Origin: Planctomycetaceae bacterium
Lineage (GTDB): Bacteria; Planctomycetota; Planctomycetia; Planctomycetales; Planctomycetaceae
DNA length: 64,000 nt
Assembly (NCBI GenBank): GCA_021732845.1
Contig: JAKFUF010000049.1
Span: 62,001 to 126,000 of the forward strand
Direction: 5' to 3'
The translations under genes were made by a program, and so were the position numbers. Under the pieces are notes generated by a model. That model was not told the DNA's origin and searched no databases. It worked only from the letters and a program-made list of their open reading frames with translations. Positions 28,101 to 37,512 of this stretch are shown here, one piece after another. How positions within the stretch are numbered: the stretch's first letter is position 1; the number at the start of each line of letters is the position of its first letter.

Positions 28101-29619
28101 TCAGGCTGCCGATCGTGACCGCCTCACTGATGACGATTTCATCCAGCCGCAGCGTCTGCGTCACACCGTTGAGGGCGTTGGCAAAAGTGATTGATTCTGT
28201 TCCCAGGAAGCCGTTGGAAAGATAGACGGCCTCGCGGAGTGACAGGTCGCCCACGGTATAGACACCGTCGTTCTCGTCGGACGAGTTGTCCACCAGCAGC
28301 GGATTGCCGCTGAAGGCCTGCAGTTCATAGGCGCCGATGTCGACGTTGGCGCCATTCAGCCGGAAGAAGCGGCCCGAACCGCGCTGGTCGCCCGTCAGGG
28401 CAGCGGCGGCGGCATTGCTCCCGGCGTTGATGGCCCGGCTGCCCGAGAGCAGCGAGTGGGTCATGGTCAGGCCGCCGTAATTACCAAGCGCGCCCAGCAT
28501 GGGATTGATCAAGCCCGCGACAGTGCCGCCGATGAGGTTGCCCTGCGCATCGGCGGTCTGGGCCTCCACCAGGGCCGTGTTCGCGCCAGTCCCAATCAGG
28601 TTGTTCATAAACGTGCCGGCGGCCGGGGCGGCCGCGACGGTCACATCCTGGGCCATGGCGGCCGCGGCAGTATTGCCGGCGACGATGGTGTTCCGCATGG
28701 CCAGCGCCGCCGTCCCGGCGACGCCGCCGCCGGTGCCGCCGGCGGTGTTCAGCGTGAACGTGTCATTGAGGAACGTGGCCGAGTTGTTGGTGTAAAACAG
28801 GCCGCCGCCATCACCCGTGGCCATGTTGCCGGTGAAGGTGCTGTTCGTGACGGTGAACGTCCCCACGGTCACGGCAACGGCACCGCCGCGCCCGCCCGCC
28901 ATGTTGCCGTCGAAGGTGCTGCCGCTGATCGTCAGCGGTCCGCCACCCGACAAGACCGCCCCGCCGTCGCTGGTCGCGGTGTTCCGGGAGAAGGTGCTGT
29001 TGGTGATCGACACGCTGGCGGCCGTCGTGGTGGCGATCGCGCCGCCCGTGGACACGGCACCGGTCACCCGGTTGTTGATAAACTGCGAAGAGTCGATGGC
29101 CAGCGCGCCGCTCGAAGAAAACAGGATGGCGCCGCCGGCACTGCTCCCGGAGGTGACCAATCCGTTCTGCAGCGTCAGCCGGCTGACAGACAGCGGGGCG
29201 GTGCCGGTGACATTGAAGATGCGGGACAGGCCGCCGGCATCAACGGTGATCAGTCCCGGCCCGCTCGTGGGGCCGTTGATCATCAGCGGATTCGTGACCG
29301 TGAGCTGGCCCAGGGTCAGGTTGATCGTTCCTGTCAGGCCCGCCGCGAAGGTGATTGTGTCGGGGTTCGGTCCGTTGACGGACGTGCCGGTGTCGGTCGT
29401 GCCGCCGTTGTTGGCGACATTGATCGCCTCCCGCAGGGTCACCTGGTTGTCGCCGGCTGTCGTGTTGTCAGCCAGCGTGGTGACCGTGATGTTGGCGAGC
29501 AACGCGCGGCTTTCCAGTGACTCAATGCGGGTCCGCAGCCGCGGCGCTCCGCGCCGCCGCGCCGTGACCGTGCGGACTTCCCACCAAGATCCGAGTTTCC
29601 GCCAGTTCCAGAGCACCAT
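25147..29619 (-). CDS. Giant beta-helix surface protein with cadherin-like and NEFG modules
   Basis: From the ATG at 29619 the protein has 1490 residues. IESLESRALLANIT (32-45) resembles the planctomycete LEPR-XLL export motif. Then follow a CSLREA-type start (VTTLADNT..QVTLREAINVAN), right-handed beta-helix repeats rich in GGAI and N-S-T ladders, a choice-of-anchor Q stretch (LGALGNYGGLTMTHSLL), a second LREA start (DLSLREAVYLSN) with more helix and another Q stretch, and from NDPPVNNVGAVPQVAEGSS on several cadherin/VCBS-like repeats (ISDPDAGNNPVMVTLTA). Three modules of about 70 residues carry NEFGxSaxGR and W-xNNT-xW; the first splits a cadherin-like repeat. It probably works at the cell surface in adhesion or matrix. 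Upstream open residues (to 29907) are unlikely coding. Confidence 0.88.
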   Translation of the reverse strand: MVLWNWRKLGSWWEVRTVTARRRGAPRLRTRIESLESRALLANITVTTLADNTTAGDNQVTLREAINVANNGGTTDTGTSVNGPNPDTITFAAGLTGTINLTLGQLTVTNPLMINGPTSGPGLITVDAGGLSRIFNVTGTAPLSVSRLTLQNGLVTSGSSAGGAILFSSSGALAIDSSQFINNRVTGAVSTGGAIATTTAASVSITNSTFSRNTATSDGGAVLSGGGPLTISGSTFDGNMAGGRGGAVAVTVGTFTVTNSTFTGNMATGDGGGLFYTNNSATFLNDTFTLNTAGGTGGGVAGTAALAMRNTIVAGNTAAAAMAQDVTVAAAPAAGTFMNNLIGTGANTALVEAQTADAQGNLIGGTVAGLINPMLGALGNYGGLTMTHSLLSGSRAINAGSNAAAAALTGDQRGSGRFFRLNGANVDIGAYELQAFSGNPLLVDNSSDENDGVYTVGDLSLREAVYLSNGFLGTESITFANALNGVTQTLRLDEIVISEAVTIGSLTTTPVVSGNFNSRIFNILATTTNVTLNGMTLRNGTVTADNASGGAILSSLTGTLTITNGTITGNSTGGMNAAGGAIAAVTGNVVITNSTLSNNFTFGTNSSGGAVAVNAGNLTITSSTLSGNNTFGLGADGGAIAADSGQVIITNSTLSGNTSQFGNGGAIWINTSPMTVTNTTIALNDAASGGGLYQAGNAAITIRNSIVATNTATTNPDLRFLGTLTLRSSLIGSNAGTILTASAPVDVNGNYTADANGNFIGTAAALIDPVLGALANNGGLTATHALLVGSPAINTARLALAVNPVGGATLTLDQRGTGFPRNVGGVDMGSFENQDPFNDPPVNNVGAVPQVAEGSSVTITNLSISDPDAGNNPVMVTLTATNGTFVLSTGAGLTFSVGAALTPNATKTFTGTIAAINAALSGLVFTPTALFNGTATLRIVTNDQGNSGIGGQLMDDDTANIFVTGVNDAPINTVPLAQAAFAGIPIVFSTANANALSISDVDAGVNPVQVTLFATNGRISLAGNAGLTFTSGDGNNDVSMTFTGTIADINTALNGLSFTPTDGFSGQAQITLITNDQGNTGGSAKADTDIVNISVTPGNIAPVNTLPATQTVVAGQPLTFLAGTSTLAGNWSIAGQTTRITANGSSLILTNEFGQSVQGRILNDSQIIADGWGGLIGNVVGGTAAGSVINWANNTSWSRPAVPGNLIAVSDADAGNAPIMVTLTAANGTVSLSGTAGLTFVVGDGTADATMTFTGAQSNINAALAGAVFVAPANFAGATTLTITTNDQSAVGGGPQSDTDVLTINVTGAPVAPPVDNSFTGNLSGTWLINGQQTSITQNGSQLTFRNEFGQSAQGRVLNGTQIIADTWGGLVGNLSSANTINWANNTTWTRAGVVAPPAPPAPPGPAPVFPTLATNWVINVNQATTITVTPDGLLFTNEFGASAAGRFLSPTQVVATGWGNLVGTLSSNNHLIQWSNNTRWTDAAFAGLI

Positions 29620-29946
29620 GAAAGCCTCGCCGCCGAATATCGTGAACCAGGGATGAGAGAGACCAGGGACCGCAGTGATGACTGACCAGGGACCGCCTGA
29701 TGAAATGTGTGAATTCGACGATAGCTTGCCGAGATATCCATCGGCAAGAGGATGTTTGGAGAAAAATGCCCCGGCGCATTGACCTGGTGCCGCGCGGATG
29801 ATCTCGCCCACATTCGCGGGGAGAAAAGAATCCTGCCCCGTCCTGCGAGTTCTGGCCCCGCCCGCAACCGGGCCATCCGTCACGCGATTCGCCGGCGGCC
29901 ACGGCACGGCACGTGGCGCAGGTCACCGCGCTGAGCGAGCCAAATG
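29620..29946. other. Upstream region of the surface-protein gene
   Basis: This 327-base region lies between the start chosen for the surface protein and the end of prs. The frame stays open to 29907, but the residues have no similarity or signal peptide. No repeat or hairpin was recognised. Confidence 0.4.
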
Positions 29947-30894
29947 TCAGTCGAACAGGTAGCTCACCGACTCGTTGCGGTGAATCCGCTTGATCGCCTC
30001 GCCCAGCAGGGGGGCGACGCTCACCACCTTGAGGTTGGGAAAGGTCTGCTTCTCGGTCAGTGGGATGCTGTTGGTGACCACCACCTCGTGAATTGGCGCC
30101 TCGCGCAGCAACGCGGTGGCCTTGCCGCAGAACACCGCATGCGTGGCTCCCACGAAGATCTTGGACGCACCGTGTTCATGCACGATATTGACCGCCCCGA
30201 CGATCGATCCGGCGGTGCTGATCATGTCGTCGAACAGCAGGGCGATCTTGCCATCGATCGGTCCGCCGATGAGATTGGCCTGTTTTGTTTCGGTCGCGCT
30301 CGAGCGGCGCTTGTCCACGATGCACAGCGAGCCCCCCAGATGCTCCTGGTGCTGGACCGAGCGTTTGATGCTGCCCTCGTCGGGGCTGACAACGACAATC
30401 TGGTCCTGCGGCAGCCGCAGGGAACGAAAATAGTCATCGATGATCGGCGCGGCGTACAGATGGTCCACCGGCACATCGAAAAACCCCTGGATCTGCGCGG
30501 CATGCAGGTCCATCGCCAGCACGCGGTCGGCCCCCGCCTTGGTGATCAGGTTGGCCACGAGTTTGGCGGTGATCGGCACGCGGCCGGAGTCTTTGCGGTC
30601 CTGCCGGGCGTAGCCGAAGTAGGGGATGACCGCCGTGATCCGCGCGGCGCTGGCCCGCTTGCAGGCGTCGATCAGCACCAACAGTTCCATCAGGTTCTCA
30701 TTGACCGGCGGGCTGGTCGGCTGAAACAGATAGACATCCATGCCGCGGATGTTCTGATCGATCTTGAGGCCGATCTCGCCATCTGGAAAATTCCAAATGG
30801 CCACCTTGCCCATGCCGATCCCCAGATAGTCCGCCACCTCGGCGGCGAGTTTGGGGTGCGCGCGTCCGCTGATGATCGTCAGGTGTCCGTGCAT
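29947..30894 (-). CDS. prs: Ribose-phosphate pyrophosphokinase
   Basis: Makes PRPP from ribose 5-phosphate and ATP for purine, pyrimidine, His, Trp and NAD synthesis. The 315-residue length is that of the class I enzyme. Motifs: NFPDGEIGLKI, the ATP-binding flexible stretch YFGYARQDRKD, the metal-binding DLHAAQIQGFFDVPVDHLYA, VVSPDEGSIKR and the PRPP loop LFDDMISTAGSIVGA (Ser where the E. coli enzyme has Asp). It stands alone between the surface protein and the DUF486 gene. Confidence 0.97.
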   Translation of the reverse strand: MHGHLTIISGRAHPKLAAEVADYLGIGMGKVAIWNFPDGEIGLKIDQNIRGMDVYLFQPTSPPVNENLMELLVLIDACKRASAARITAVIPYFGYARQDRKDSGRVPITAKLVANLITKAGADRVLAMDLHAAQIQGFFDVPVDHLYAAPIIDDYFRSLRLPQDQIVVVSPDEGSIKRSVQHQEHLGGSLCIVDKRRSSATETKQANLIGGPIDGKIALLFDDMISTAGSIVGAVNIVHEHGASKIFVGATHAVFCGKATALLREAPIHEVVVTNSIPLTEKQTFPNLKVVSVAPLLGEAIKRIHRNESVSYLFD

Positions 30895-31011
30895 CGCCCC
30901 TGTCTCCCACCAACCCGGTCACGATTTTGTGTCACCGTAAACCAGCCACGTCCCCCGCACAAGTCCGGCATTATTTTTGTGGGCGAGTCTCGCGTGCCGT
31001 GGCTGCGGCTG

Positions 31012-31356
31012 TCACGTGCGAAAGATGAAATAGACCGCGCCGCACATGCACAGGCCGGCCCAGACGAAGTTCAGCGAGATTGGCTTCTGCATGTAGTAGA
31101 CCGAAAAGGGAACGAAGACCCCCAAAGTGATGATCTCCTGCAGGATCTTGAGCTGGCCCAGCTCAAACTTGTGCGCATTCCCGTAGCGGTTTGCCGGAAC
31201 CTGCAGGACATATTCGAAAAAGGCAATCAGCCAGCTCACGACCACGGCGACGTACCAGGGCTTCTCGGCGAGATCCTTCAAGTGGCCGTACCAGGCAAAG
31301 GTCATGAAAATGTTTGACAGGATCAACAGCCCTGTGACAACCAGGATCGGCGGCAT
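31012..31356 (-). CDS. DUF486 family small membrane protein
   Basis: From the ATG at 31356 (MPPILVVTGL) the protein has 114 residues, the usual length of the family. Four hydrophobic helices are visible (VVTGLLILSNIFMTFAWYG; WYVAVVVSWLIAFFEYVL; IITLGVFVPFSVYYM; LNFVWAGLCMCGAVYFIF). The conserved NIFMTFAWYGHLK and FEYVLQVPANR are diagnostic. It is related in fold to small multidrug/EamA-type carriers, but no substrate is known. An in-frame start at 31389 would add 11 residues. Confidence 0.85.
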   Translation of the reverse strand: MPPILVVTGLLILSNIFMTFAWYGHLKDLAEKPWYVAVVVSWLIAFFEYVLQVPANRYGNAHKFELGQLKILQEIITLGVFVPFSVYYMQKPISLNFVWAGLCMCGAVYFIFRT

Positions 31357-31553
31357 CGGAGGCGTTCCACGAGGAGTGACGAAATCCATTTCCGCGGCAG
31401 TATAGCGGCGGTACCGGTTCTCGGCAGCGTGCCGGAACGCGGAAGCAGTCGCCTCAAATCTGCAACCGTGCGGTCAACGGCAGCTCGGCACGCTGGTTGC
31501 TAGAATTGCGGCACACCGTCGTTCGCAGCTCTTTGTTACAAACTGGCCCCACG

Positions 31554-32474
31554 ATGTCCGAGAGTTCTTTTGCCGCCCAGCCGTACGCCGGGATCGCCAC
31601 GTTCGGCCGGCAGCCACACACCCGCGAGTTGAATGGGGCCGATGTCGCCATCCTGGGAGTGCCGTACGACAGCAGCACCTCCTACCGGTCGGGCTGCCGC
31701 TTCGGACCGCGGGCCATTCGCGAACAGTCATTGCTGTTATGGGGTTACAACAACGCCCAGAAAGTTTCTCCGTTTCAGACACTGAAGGTGATCGACTACG
31801 GAGACGTGGATGTCGTGCCGCCGGACATCGTCGCGACGCACAAGGCGATCCAGGATGTGGCAGCGCGGATCGTAAACGCGGGCGTCACTCTGTTGACTTT
31901 GGGCGGCGACCACTCCATCAGCCTGCCGCTTTTGCGGGCGCAGGCGGCCCTCCACGGACCGGTGGCTCTCGTGCACTTTGACGCCCACCCCGACACCTGG
32001 GACTGCGAGTACGCGGGACAGCCGTTCAGCCACGGCACACCATTTCGGCGGGCGATTGACGAAGGACTGGTCGACACCTCGGCCTACGTGCAGATCGGCA
32101 TTCGCGGACCGACCGCCGGTCCGCAGGACTACGCCGATGCCCTGCAACTGGGGGCGCGGATGATCACGCTCGACGACGCCGTCGAACGCGGTCTGCCTGC
32201 CGTGCTGTCTGAAGTGGGCAGCGTCTGCGCAGGGAAGAAGGTCTATGTGACCATCGACATTGATGCCGTGGACCCGGCCTTTGCTCCGGGGACAGGCACG
32301 CCGGAAGTCGGAGGATTCACGAGCCACCAGATGCTGAAGCTGGTTCGCGGCCTCAAGGGGTTGAACATCATCGGGGCCGACCTGGTGGAGGTCTCCCCGC
32401 CGTTCGACCACAGCGGCATTACGTCGATCCTCGCCGCCAACCTCGGCTTTGAGTTGCTGTCGCTGTGGGCGTGA
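31554..32474 (+). CDS. speB: Agmatinase (arginase/agmatinase family)
   Basis: From the ATG at 31554 the product has 306 residues. The binuclear manganese site is complete: GGDHSISLP, HFDAHPDTWD, DIDAVDPAFAPGTGTPE. RSGCRFGPRAIREQS is the N-terminal signature shared with agmatinases, and no arginase-specific region is evident, so hydrolysis of agmatine to putrescine and urea is the most likely reaction; guanidinobutyrase is an alternative. It is a single gene with argC convergent on it downstream. Confidence 0.9.
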   Translation: MSESSFAAQPYAGIATFGRQPHTRELNGADVAILGVPYDSSTSYRSGCRFGPRAIREQSLLLWGYNNAQKVSPFQTLKVIDYGDVDVVPPDIVATHKAIQDVAARIVNAGVTLLTLGGDHSISLPLLRAQAALHGPVALVHFDAHPDTWDCEYAGQPFSHGTPFRRAIDEGLVDTSAYVQIGIRGPTAGPQDYADALQLGARMITLDDAVERGLPAVLSEVGSVCAGKKVYVTIDIDAVDPAFAPGTGTPEVGGFTSHQMLKLVRGLKGLNIIGADLVEVSPPFDHSGITSILAANLGFELLSLWA

Positions 32475-32801
32475 GGTGGTCCGACGCCACCTGAATCGCT
32501 CCGGATTACGACTGAAATCATTTCAAATTTCAGATTTCACAGTCTTTGAGACCGTATCGAACGGCTGGCTGGGGGTGAAATCTTTGAACTCAACGCTCGC
32601 AACGAACCTTCTGTAAGAATATGTGAACAGAAGGAAACGAAGGTAACGAAGCTCAAGGGTTACGGTTTTCGAGTGTGCGTACGAGTCCCTGGAGATACCG
32701 CCCCGCTTCGCGACGCGGGTTATGGGGTCGATCTCGGTTTGATTCGTGCCATTCGTCCAAAGGTCGTCCAATCCATCAGAACCTGCGTGGTGTGACCACG
32801 C
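32475..32801. other. Spacer between speB and argC
   Basis: No gene is seen between the converging speB and argC genes. It includes the dispersed TTTCACAGTCT element at 32518-32571 and a purine-rich GAAGGAAACGAAGGTAACGA block at 32630-32650, but no hairpin with a T tract. Confidence 0.5.
32518..32571 (+). repeat. Dispersed TTTCACAGTCT element, copy 1
   Basis: AAATTTCAGATTTCACAGTC followed by TTTGAGACCGTATCGAA matches 60319-60354 (AAATTTCAAATTTCACAGTC, TGTGCGACCATATCGAA) with few changes; a shorter relative lies near 6411-6435. It sits between speB and argC. Confidence 0.65.
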
Positions 32802-33815
32802 CTATAGCAGTCCCATCGTTTCGGGGAAGCCACACATCAAGTTGAAGTTCTGCACAGCGACTCCAGCGGCACCCTTCAGCAGGTTGTCGAGGCACGAAAT
32901 CACAATCGCCCGACCGCGGTCAACCCGAACGGTGATGTCGCAGAAGTTGGTGTTCGCCGAGTCTTTGGTCGATGGCAGGTGATCGACCACCCGCATGAAC
33001 GGCTTGCCGGCGTAGAACTCGCGAAACACCGACAGGAGTTCGGCCTGGGTCGCTGCGCGCTTCAGTGGGGCGTAGATCGTGGCGATGATGCCCCGGTCCA
33101 TCGGAATCAGGTGCGGCGTGAAGATGACCTCGACCGACTGATTGGAGAATGTCGACAGGACCTGTTCAATCTCGGGCTGGTGGCGGTGCTTGCCGCCGAC
33201 GGAGTAGGCGGCGACGCCCTCATTGCATTCGGCGAACAGCGTCCCCAGCTTGGGAGCCCGGCCAGCACCCGAGACGCCGCTTTTCGCGTCGATGATGATC
33301 TCCTGAGGCTTAATGCAATCCGCGGCAAGCAGCGGAGCCAGGCCAAGAATCGAAGCACTGGTGTAGCAGCCGGGGTTGGCGATCAGCGCCTGGCTGGGAA
33401 TTTTGTCCGCCCACAGTTCCGGCAGCCCGTAGACGGTGTGGCTCAGCCGGGACGGATCCAGATGTTCGTGTCCGTACCATTTGGCGTAGACCGCCGCGTC
33501 GTTGAGGCGGTAGTCGGCACTCAGGTCGACAATCCGGCACCCTCCGGCCAGGAGCGCGGGGACCACTTCCATGCTGGCGACATGCGGCAGACAGCAGAAG
33601 ACAAACTTCGCCCGCTCGCTGATCTGCGCTGGCGTCAGGTCTTCGCAGTTGAGCTTGATCCGTCCATACAGGCTCTGGTGAATGGTGTGGAGCGGCGGAT
33701 TGCCCTCCTGCCGCGTCGTGCAGGCCACGACCCGCGTCTCGGGGTGCCGCAGGAGAATCTTGATCAGCTCCAGCGACGTGTAGCCGGTGGCTCCGAGAAT
33801 GGCGATGTCAATCAT
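32802..33815 (-). CDS. argC: N-acetyl-gamma-glutamyl-phosphate reductase
   Basis: Third step of arginine synthesis: NADPH-dependent reduction of N-acetylglutamyl phosphate to the semialdehyde. From the ATG at 33815 the enzyme has 337 residues. The Rossmann start [22 protein letters not shown], the catalytic Cys in [21 protein letters not shown], and the HRHQPEIEQ and [12 protein letters not shown] blocks are all present. A longer frame to 33911 adds no similarity. No other arg gene is adjacent. Confidence 0.96.
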   Translation of the reverse strand: MIDIAILGATGYTSLELIKILLRHPETRVVACTTRQEGNPPLHTIHQSLYGRIKLNCEDLTPAQISERAKFVFCCLPHVASMEVVPALLAGGCRIVDLSADYRLNDAAVYAKWYGHEHLDPSRLSHTVYGLPELWADKIPSQALIANPGCYTSASILGLAPLLAADCIKPQEIIIDAKSGVSGAGRAPKLGTLFAECNEGVAAYSVGGKHRHQPEIEQVLSTFSNQSVEVIFTPHLIPMDRGIIATIYAPLKRAATQAELLSVFREFYAGKPFMRVVDHLPSTKDSANTNFCDITVRVDRGRAIVISCLDNLLKGAAGVAVQNFNLMCGFPETMGLL

Positions 33816-34005
33816 GGACTCAGGCTTGGACAGGATTTTGGATGATGCAGGTGGACACGAATTGCGTGGCAGGGTTCGGCCAGTTTTTTCGTGCCATTGA
33901 AGGTGCGACATTCATTGAATTTGACCGCCGATCGCTCCATCATAACCCTCGGTTAAGAACCAGCGTTTCCAGCGGCCTCATTCCCTTCGCCCTGAGTAAC
34001 TTACC

Positions 34006-35727
34006 ATGCGAAGCGGCGTGCGGTCGACAGTCGTGATCCTGATCATCGCGGCGTTCTATCTGGCCTGGCGGCCGCCGCATTGCATCGTGTGGGATGACAC
34101 GTCGTGGGCGTCGTTCAACCGGTATTCGAACGGCAACCACAATTCGTTTCAGAACCCGCAATTCTTTTCTGATCTCGTCCGTGAATCGTTCGGCCAGATC
34201 CAAATCGATGGCTACCGACCGTTCAACGCCATCATCCGTGGCTGCGGGTCGGCCTGGTTCGCGGACACGACTGCCAACCCCTGGCCGTTTTTTTTGTTGA
34301 CGGGTCTCCTGCTGGGACTGCTGGCCGTTCTTGCCTTCCGCGTCGCGCGGGGCTTCACGCAGACGAGCCGGGCGGCGGCTTTGGCGGCGTTCCTGTTCCT
34401 GGCGTCGACACCGATGCTCACCGGTTCACTCGTGGTGTTCGCGGGCATTCAGGCGTTTGTGCCGATCTTGATCTGCTCTGCGTGGCTCACTTACCAGCGT
34501 TCCCTGATTTCATCCCGGCCGTGGCTGTGGCGCGGACTGCTGTTGCTGATTCTCTTTCTGAGCCCCTGGTTCCGCGAGTTCACCGGCGTGATGCCGGTCC
34601 TGATAATCGTCCGCGAGCTGCAGCGCACGCGCCGGCCGACTCCGGCAATGCTGCTGGCGGGCGTGGCGTTCCTCCAGGCCTTGTTTCCCACGGCGCTGGT
34701 GCATCTGTTGTTCTTCAAGAATCTGCCGGTCGTCCCCGTTCATCGCCTGGGAAACCTCGCCGCCACGTTAAACCACGGCGGCCCCGCGCACTCGTGGAAG
34801 GAGGCTCTCAAGCAGCTTCACTGGCGAATCTGGCTCGACCTGCCAAGCATCCTGCCTCCCACTCTGTTTCTGCTGGCATTGTTGGGGTTCGTCTTGTGCC
34901 TGCGCCGCCGGGCGGAGCTGCCGGCACGGTTCTGGAAAGATCTGGCATTTCTCGGCTTCTTCTTCCTGACGACATTTCTGCCCTTCCTGAAGCTGTTCAA
35001 TGAACAGGTCCACCTCGCCTATTGCCTCCTGCCGCTGTCCATGCTTTTGATGATGCTCGTTGAGCAGGCGTGGAGCTTCGCGTCTGGCCGGGGTTGGCGC
35101 ACGGTGCTGGCGGTGGCCATGACCGTTGTGCTGACGGACCATGCTGCGAATTTTTATGCCGTGCGGGGAGCGACCGACACCATCTATGCCTCGATTCACC
35201 GTTTGGCGGACTGGTTTCAAACACAGACTGCCGCCGGAACGGTGGTGATCTGCAATGCCCACCATATTGAGGACGTGCGGTATTTCAGCCACGGACACAT
35301 TGACCTGTTGGCGACCGCCCCGGGGGTGATCGACCGCAGCCGCTGGGTTCACACACCAGAATTGCTTCGCGCCGCATTGAAGACCCGGCCGGGACGTGTT
35401 GTCTATCTACTCGATGCGCGGCTTCCGGTGTCGCGCGGGCAGCGCGGTGCCGACCGGGCCCATTACATTCTGGCAGAACGTCTGCTCCCGGTCGGAGAGC
35501 CAATTCCCTTGGAAGGCCTCCGGTTTGCATATCCGATTTTTGATCCGCTGCGGCTGCTCACACCACTGAAGACGATGAACTGGCCTGGCCCGCCAGACTT
35601 GGAGTTTGACTTCTACCGCGGTCCCGCACTATCTGGCCGCTGGATGGTCCGCGAAGTCGCCCTGGACTATGTGTTGGTCAAGTCGGAAGGGAGCCGACTG
35701 GATGTGGAGAACTCGCGGGATGATTGA
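34006..35727 (+). CDS. GT-C-like integral membrane protein
   Basis: The 573-residue protein has about ten membrane helices in residues 1-400 and a soluble C-terminal domain of about 170 residues. After the first helix comes an extracytoplasmic loop with an acidic pair (CIVWDDTSWASF), the place where GT-C glycosyltransferases carry their catalytic Asp; the later loop RPFNAIIRGCGSAWF resembles the same class. This makes a lipid-linked sugar transferase or a similar large membrane enzyme likely, but no exact family was recognised. It is a single gene starting at ATG 34006 and not linked to the LPS genes at 40-44 kb. Confidence 0.8.
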   Translation: MRSGVRSTVVILIIAAFYLAWRPPHCIVWDDTSWASFNRYSNGNHNSFQNPQFFSDLVRESFGQIQIDGYRPFNAIIRGCGSAWFADTTANPWPFFLLTGLLLGLLAVLAFRVARGFTQTSRAAALAAFLFLASTPMLTGSLVVFAGIQAFVPILICSAWLTYQRSLISSRPWLWRGLLLLILFLSPWFREFTGVMPVLIIVRELQRTRRPTPAMLLAGVAFLQALFPTALVHLLFFKNLPVVPVHRLGNLAATLNHGGPAHSWKEALKQLHWRIWLDLPSILPPTLFLLALLGFVLCLRRRAELPARFWKDLAFLGFFFLTTFLPFLKLFNEQVHLAYCLLPLSMLLMMLVEQAWSFASGRGWRTVLAVAMTVVLTDHAANFYAVRGATDTIYASIHRLADWFQTQTAAGTVVICNAHHIEDVRYFSHGHIDLLATAPGVIDRSRWVHTPELLRAALKTRPGRVVYLLDARLPVSRGQRGADRAHYILAERLLPVGEPIPLEGLRFAYPIFDPLRLLTPLKTMNWPGPPDLEFDFYRGPALSGRWMVREVALDYVLVKSEGSRLDVENSRDD

Positions 35728-35847
35728 CTTCGTTACAGGATGTCGGTTTCTGTAAGGACCTCAAACTGTTTGCGGAAACTCCGGCTTTAAGGCTCAAGCA
35801 ACAGCAGCGCCGGCTTTTGTCGGAGACATCAAATTTGCGATTTGCAA

Positions 35848-37365
35848 TTAACTTTGTTCCGACACGTCATGATTAAGATTCACGGCCACCTCCGCAAGCC
35901 CGCTCGCCACTTCGTCCGCCGACGTGAACCGCTGAGATGGCTCCTTTTGCAGACAGCGCACGACGATCGCATCCAACTCGGGAGAAATGTCGCCGCGCCA
36001 CTTTGATGGTGGCTCCGCATTTGATCGAGACAGCACGCGGGCCAGAGTGTCCGGCAGGTCGCGGCCCTGCATTGGCGGACGGCCGGTCAGCAGGGCATAC
36101 AACAGGCCGCCGAGACCGTAGACATCCGCCTGTGCCGTCAACGGGCCGAACTCGTCTGAAATCTGCTCGGGACACAAAAATCCCGCGGTGCCGCCTCGTG
36201 GAACATCTTCGGGGTCGGTCGTGAAGCGTGCCAGTCCGAAGTCGCACAGCACCAGGTGGCCGTCCTCCCGGCGCAGGACGTTTGCCGGCTTCAGATCGCC
36301 GTGGATCACGCCTTGACGATTGGCCTGGGCCACGGTTTCAGCCACGCAGGCAACGGCTTCGACACATGTGAGGGCTGTCGGCAATCCATGCGACCATGTG
36401 GCGAGGTTTGAGCCACGGATGTAGTCGGTGACGAGAAACAACGCCCCACGGGGCGTGGTTCCCCAACCACGGATTCGCAGGATATGCGGGTGTTTCAGGT
36501 GGCTCAGAATCTCATATTCTCGCAGCAGCGCGGCACGGGCACGCTCATCGCCGCAGCAGTCGCGGCGGAGGAATTTGACGGCGACCTCTTCCTGTGAAAG
36601 GCGGTCGATCGCCCGATAGACCTTGCTGAACGCACCGGCACCCACGAACTGACGCAGCAGATACTGGTCATAGGTGGTGGTCCCTTGCAGATGTGGTGTG
36701 GGTCGAGAGGCAGTTTCAGCGTGGCGGAGCACGCGCCGATCAAGAATTGCCGGGGTCGAGATGGCATCGTCATCCTGCGGCAATTCGTGATGAATTCGCT
36801 CCAAGGCCCGCCGGACGGTGCGTTCGTTGAGCTTCAACGACGCCGCGATCGTCGCCACGCTTTCGCCCTGCAGTGTCCGCACCAGCACCTCGCGCGCTGT
36901 CGCGTCCAGGCGTGCCAACAGCCGTTCCACTTCGTCCACAAGCACGGCCCCATCTTCAGGTGTGGGACCACCGCTGGCGACAAACTCCATCCAACCTGAC
37001 CCGTCCTGCTGCTCGTGCTCAGGAGACCGCGCATCGGCTGTGTGCCGCCGTGCCTGGCGCGCGAGCTTGCGCAGGGTGATGGTCGTCAGTAGCGGCCACA
37101 GATCGTCGTGGACATCCGGTGTGGCTCGGCCGTTCTGAACCGAAACGAAGAAGCTGCGGTAGGCCGAAAGGACAATGTCTTCCGGATCCAGCCGCCGCGC
37201 CAATTTGCGCGATAACCGTGTCCGCACCAGTGCCAGCAGCCGAGCTTGGTAACGGAGAAACAGCAGCCCCGCTGCAGCCTGATCTCCTCGCTTCCAGGCT
37301 TCGAGCAACGCCGAATTCGACTCATCGTGACCTGATGCTCGCTGGTTTGACTCGCCGTGGGCCAT
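35848..37365 (-). CDS. ECF sigma factor-like/Ser-Thr protein kinase fusion
   Basis: The 505-residue protein has an ECF-type sigma factor at its N-terminus: region 2 (about 20-110; LLFLRYQARLLALVRTRLS, RLDPEDIVLSAYRSFF) and region 4 (about 145-195; LDATAREVLVRTLQGESVAT, LNERTVRRALERIHHEL). It is followed by a Hanks-type kinase (about 232-495): FVGAGAFSKVYRA, Lys264 in VAVKFL, the catalytic loop VIHGDLKPANVL (HGD at 355-357 instead of HRD), CDFGLARF (DFG at 375-377) and GGTAGFLCPEQIS. Planctomycetes are known for sigma-kinase fusions in which phosphorylation may control the sigma part. There is no membrane helix and no anti-sigma gene nearby. The lone ATG at 37365 was taken as start. Confidence 0.92.
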   Translation of the reverse strand: MAHGESNQRASGHDESNSALLEAWKRGDQAAAGLLFLRYQARLLALVRTRLSRKLARRLDPEDIVLSAYRSFFVSVQNGRATPDVHDDLWPLLTTITLRKLARQARRHTADARSPEHEQQDGSGWMEFVASGGPTPEDGAVLVDEVERLLARLDATAREVLVRTLQGESVATIAASLKLNERTVRRALERIHHELPQDDDAISTPAILDRRVLRHAETASRPTPHLQGTTTYDQYLLRQFVGAGAFSKVYRAIDRLSQEEVAVKFLRRDCCGDERARAALLREYEILSHLKHPHILRIRGWGTTPRGALFLVTDYIRGSNLATWSHGLPTALTCVEAVACVAETVAQANRQGVIHGDLKPANVLRREDGHLVLCDFGLARFTTDPEDVPRGGTAGFLCPEQISDEFGPLTAQADVYGLGGLLYALLTGRPPMQGRDLPDTLARVLSRSNAEPPSKWRGDISPELDAIVVRCLQKEPSQRFTSADEVASGLAEVAVNLNHDVSEQS

Positions 37366-37512
37366 GGTTTCTGCATGCTGGCATCCCCGCTTTCAAAAAT
37401 CGAGGGAATTCCCGATTTTTCACGCCCGCCAATGACCAGCCAGCGGCATTCCCTCTTCAGCGGGATTCATGGCGAATCGCGAGTCACAGTTTTGAGACTG
37501 AGGGAGATAGAA

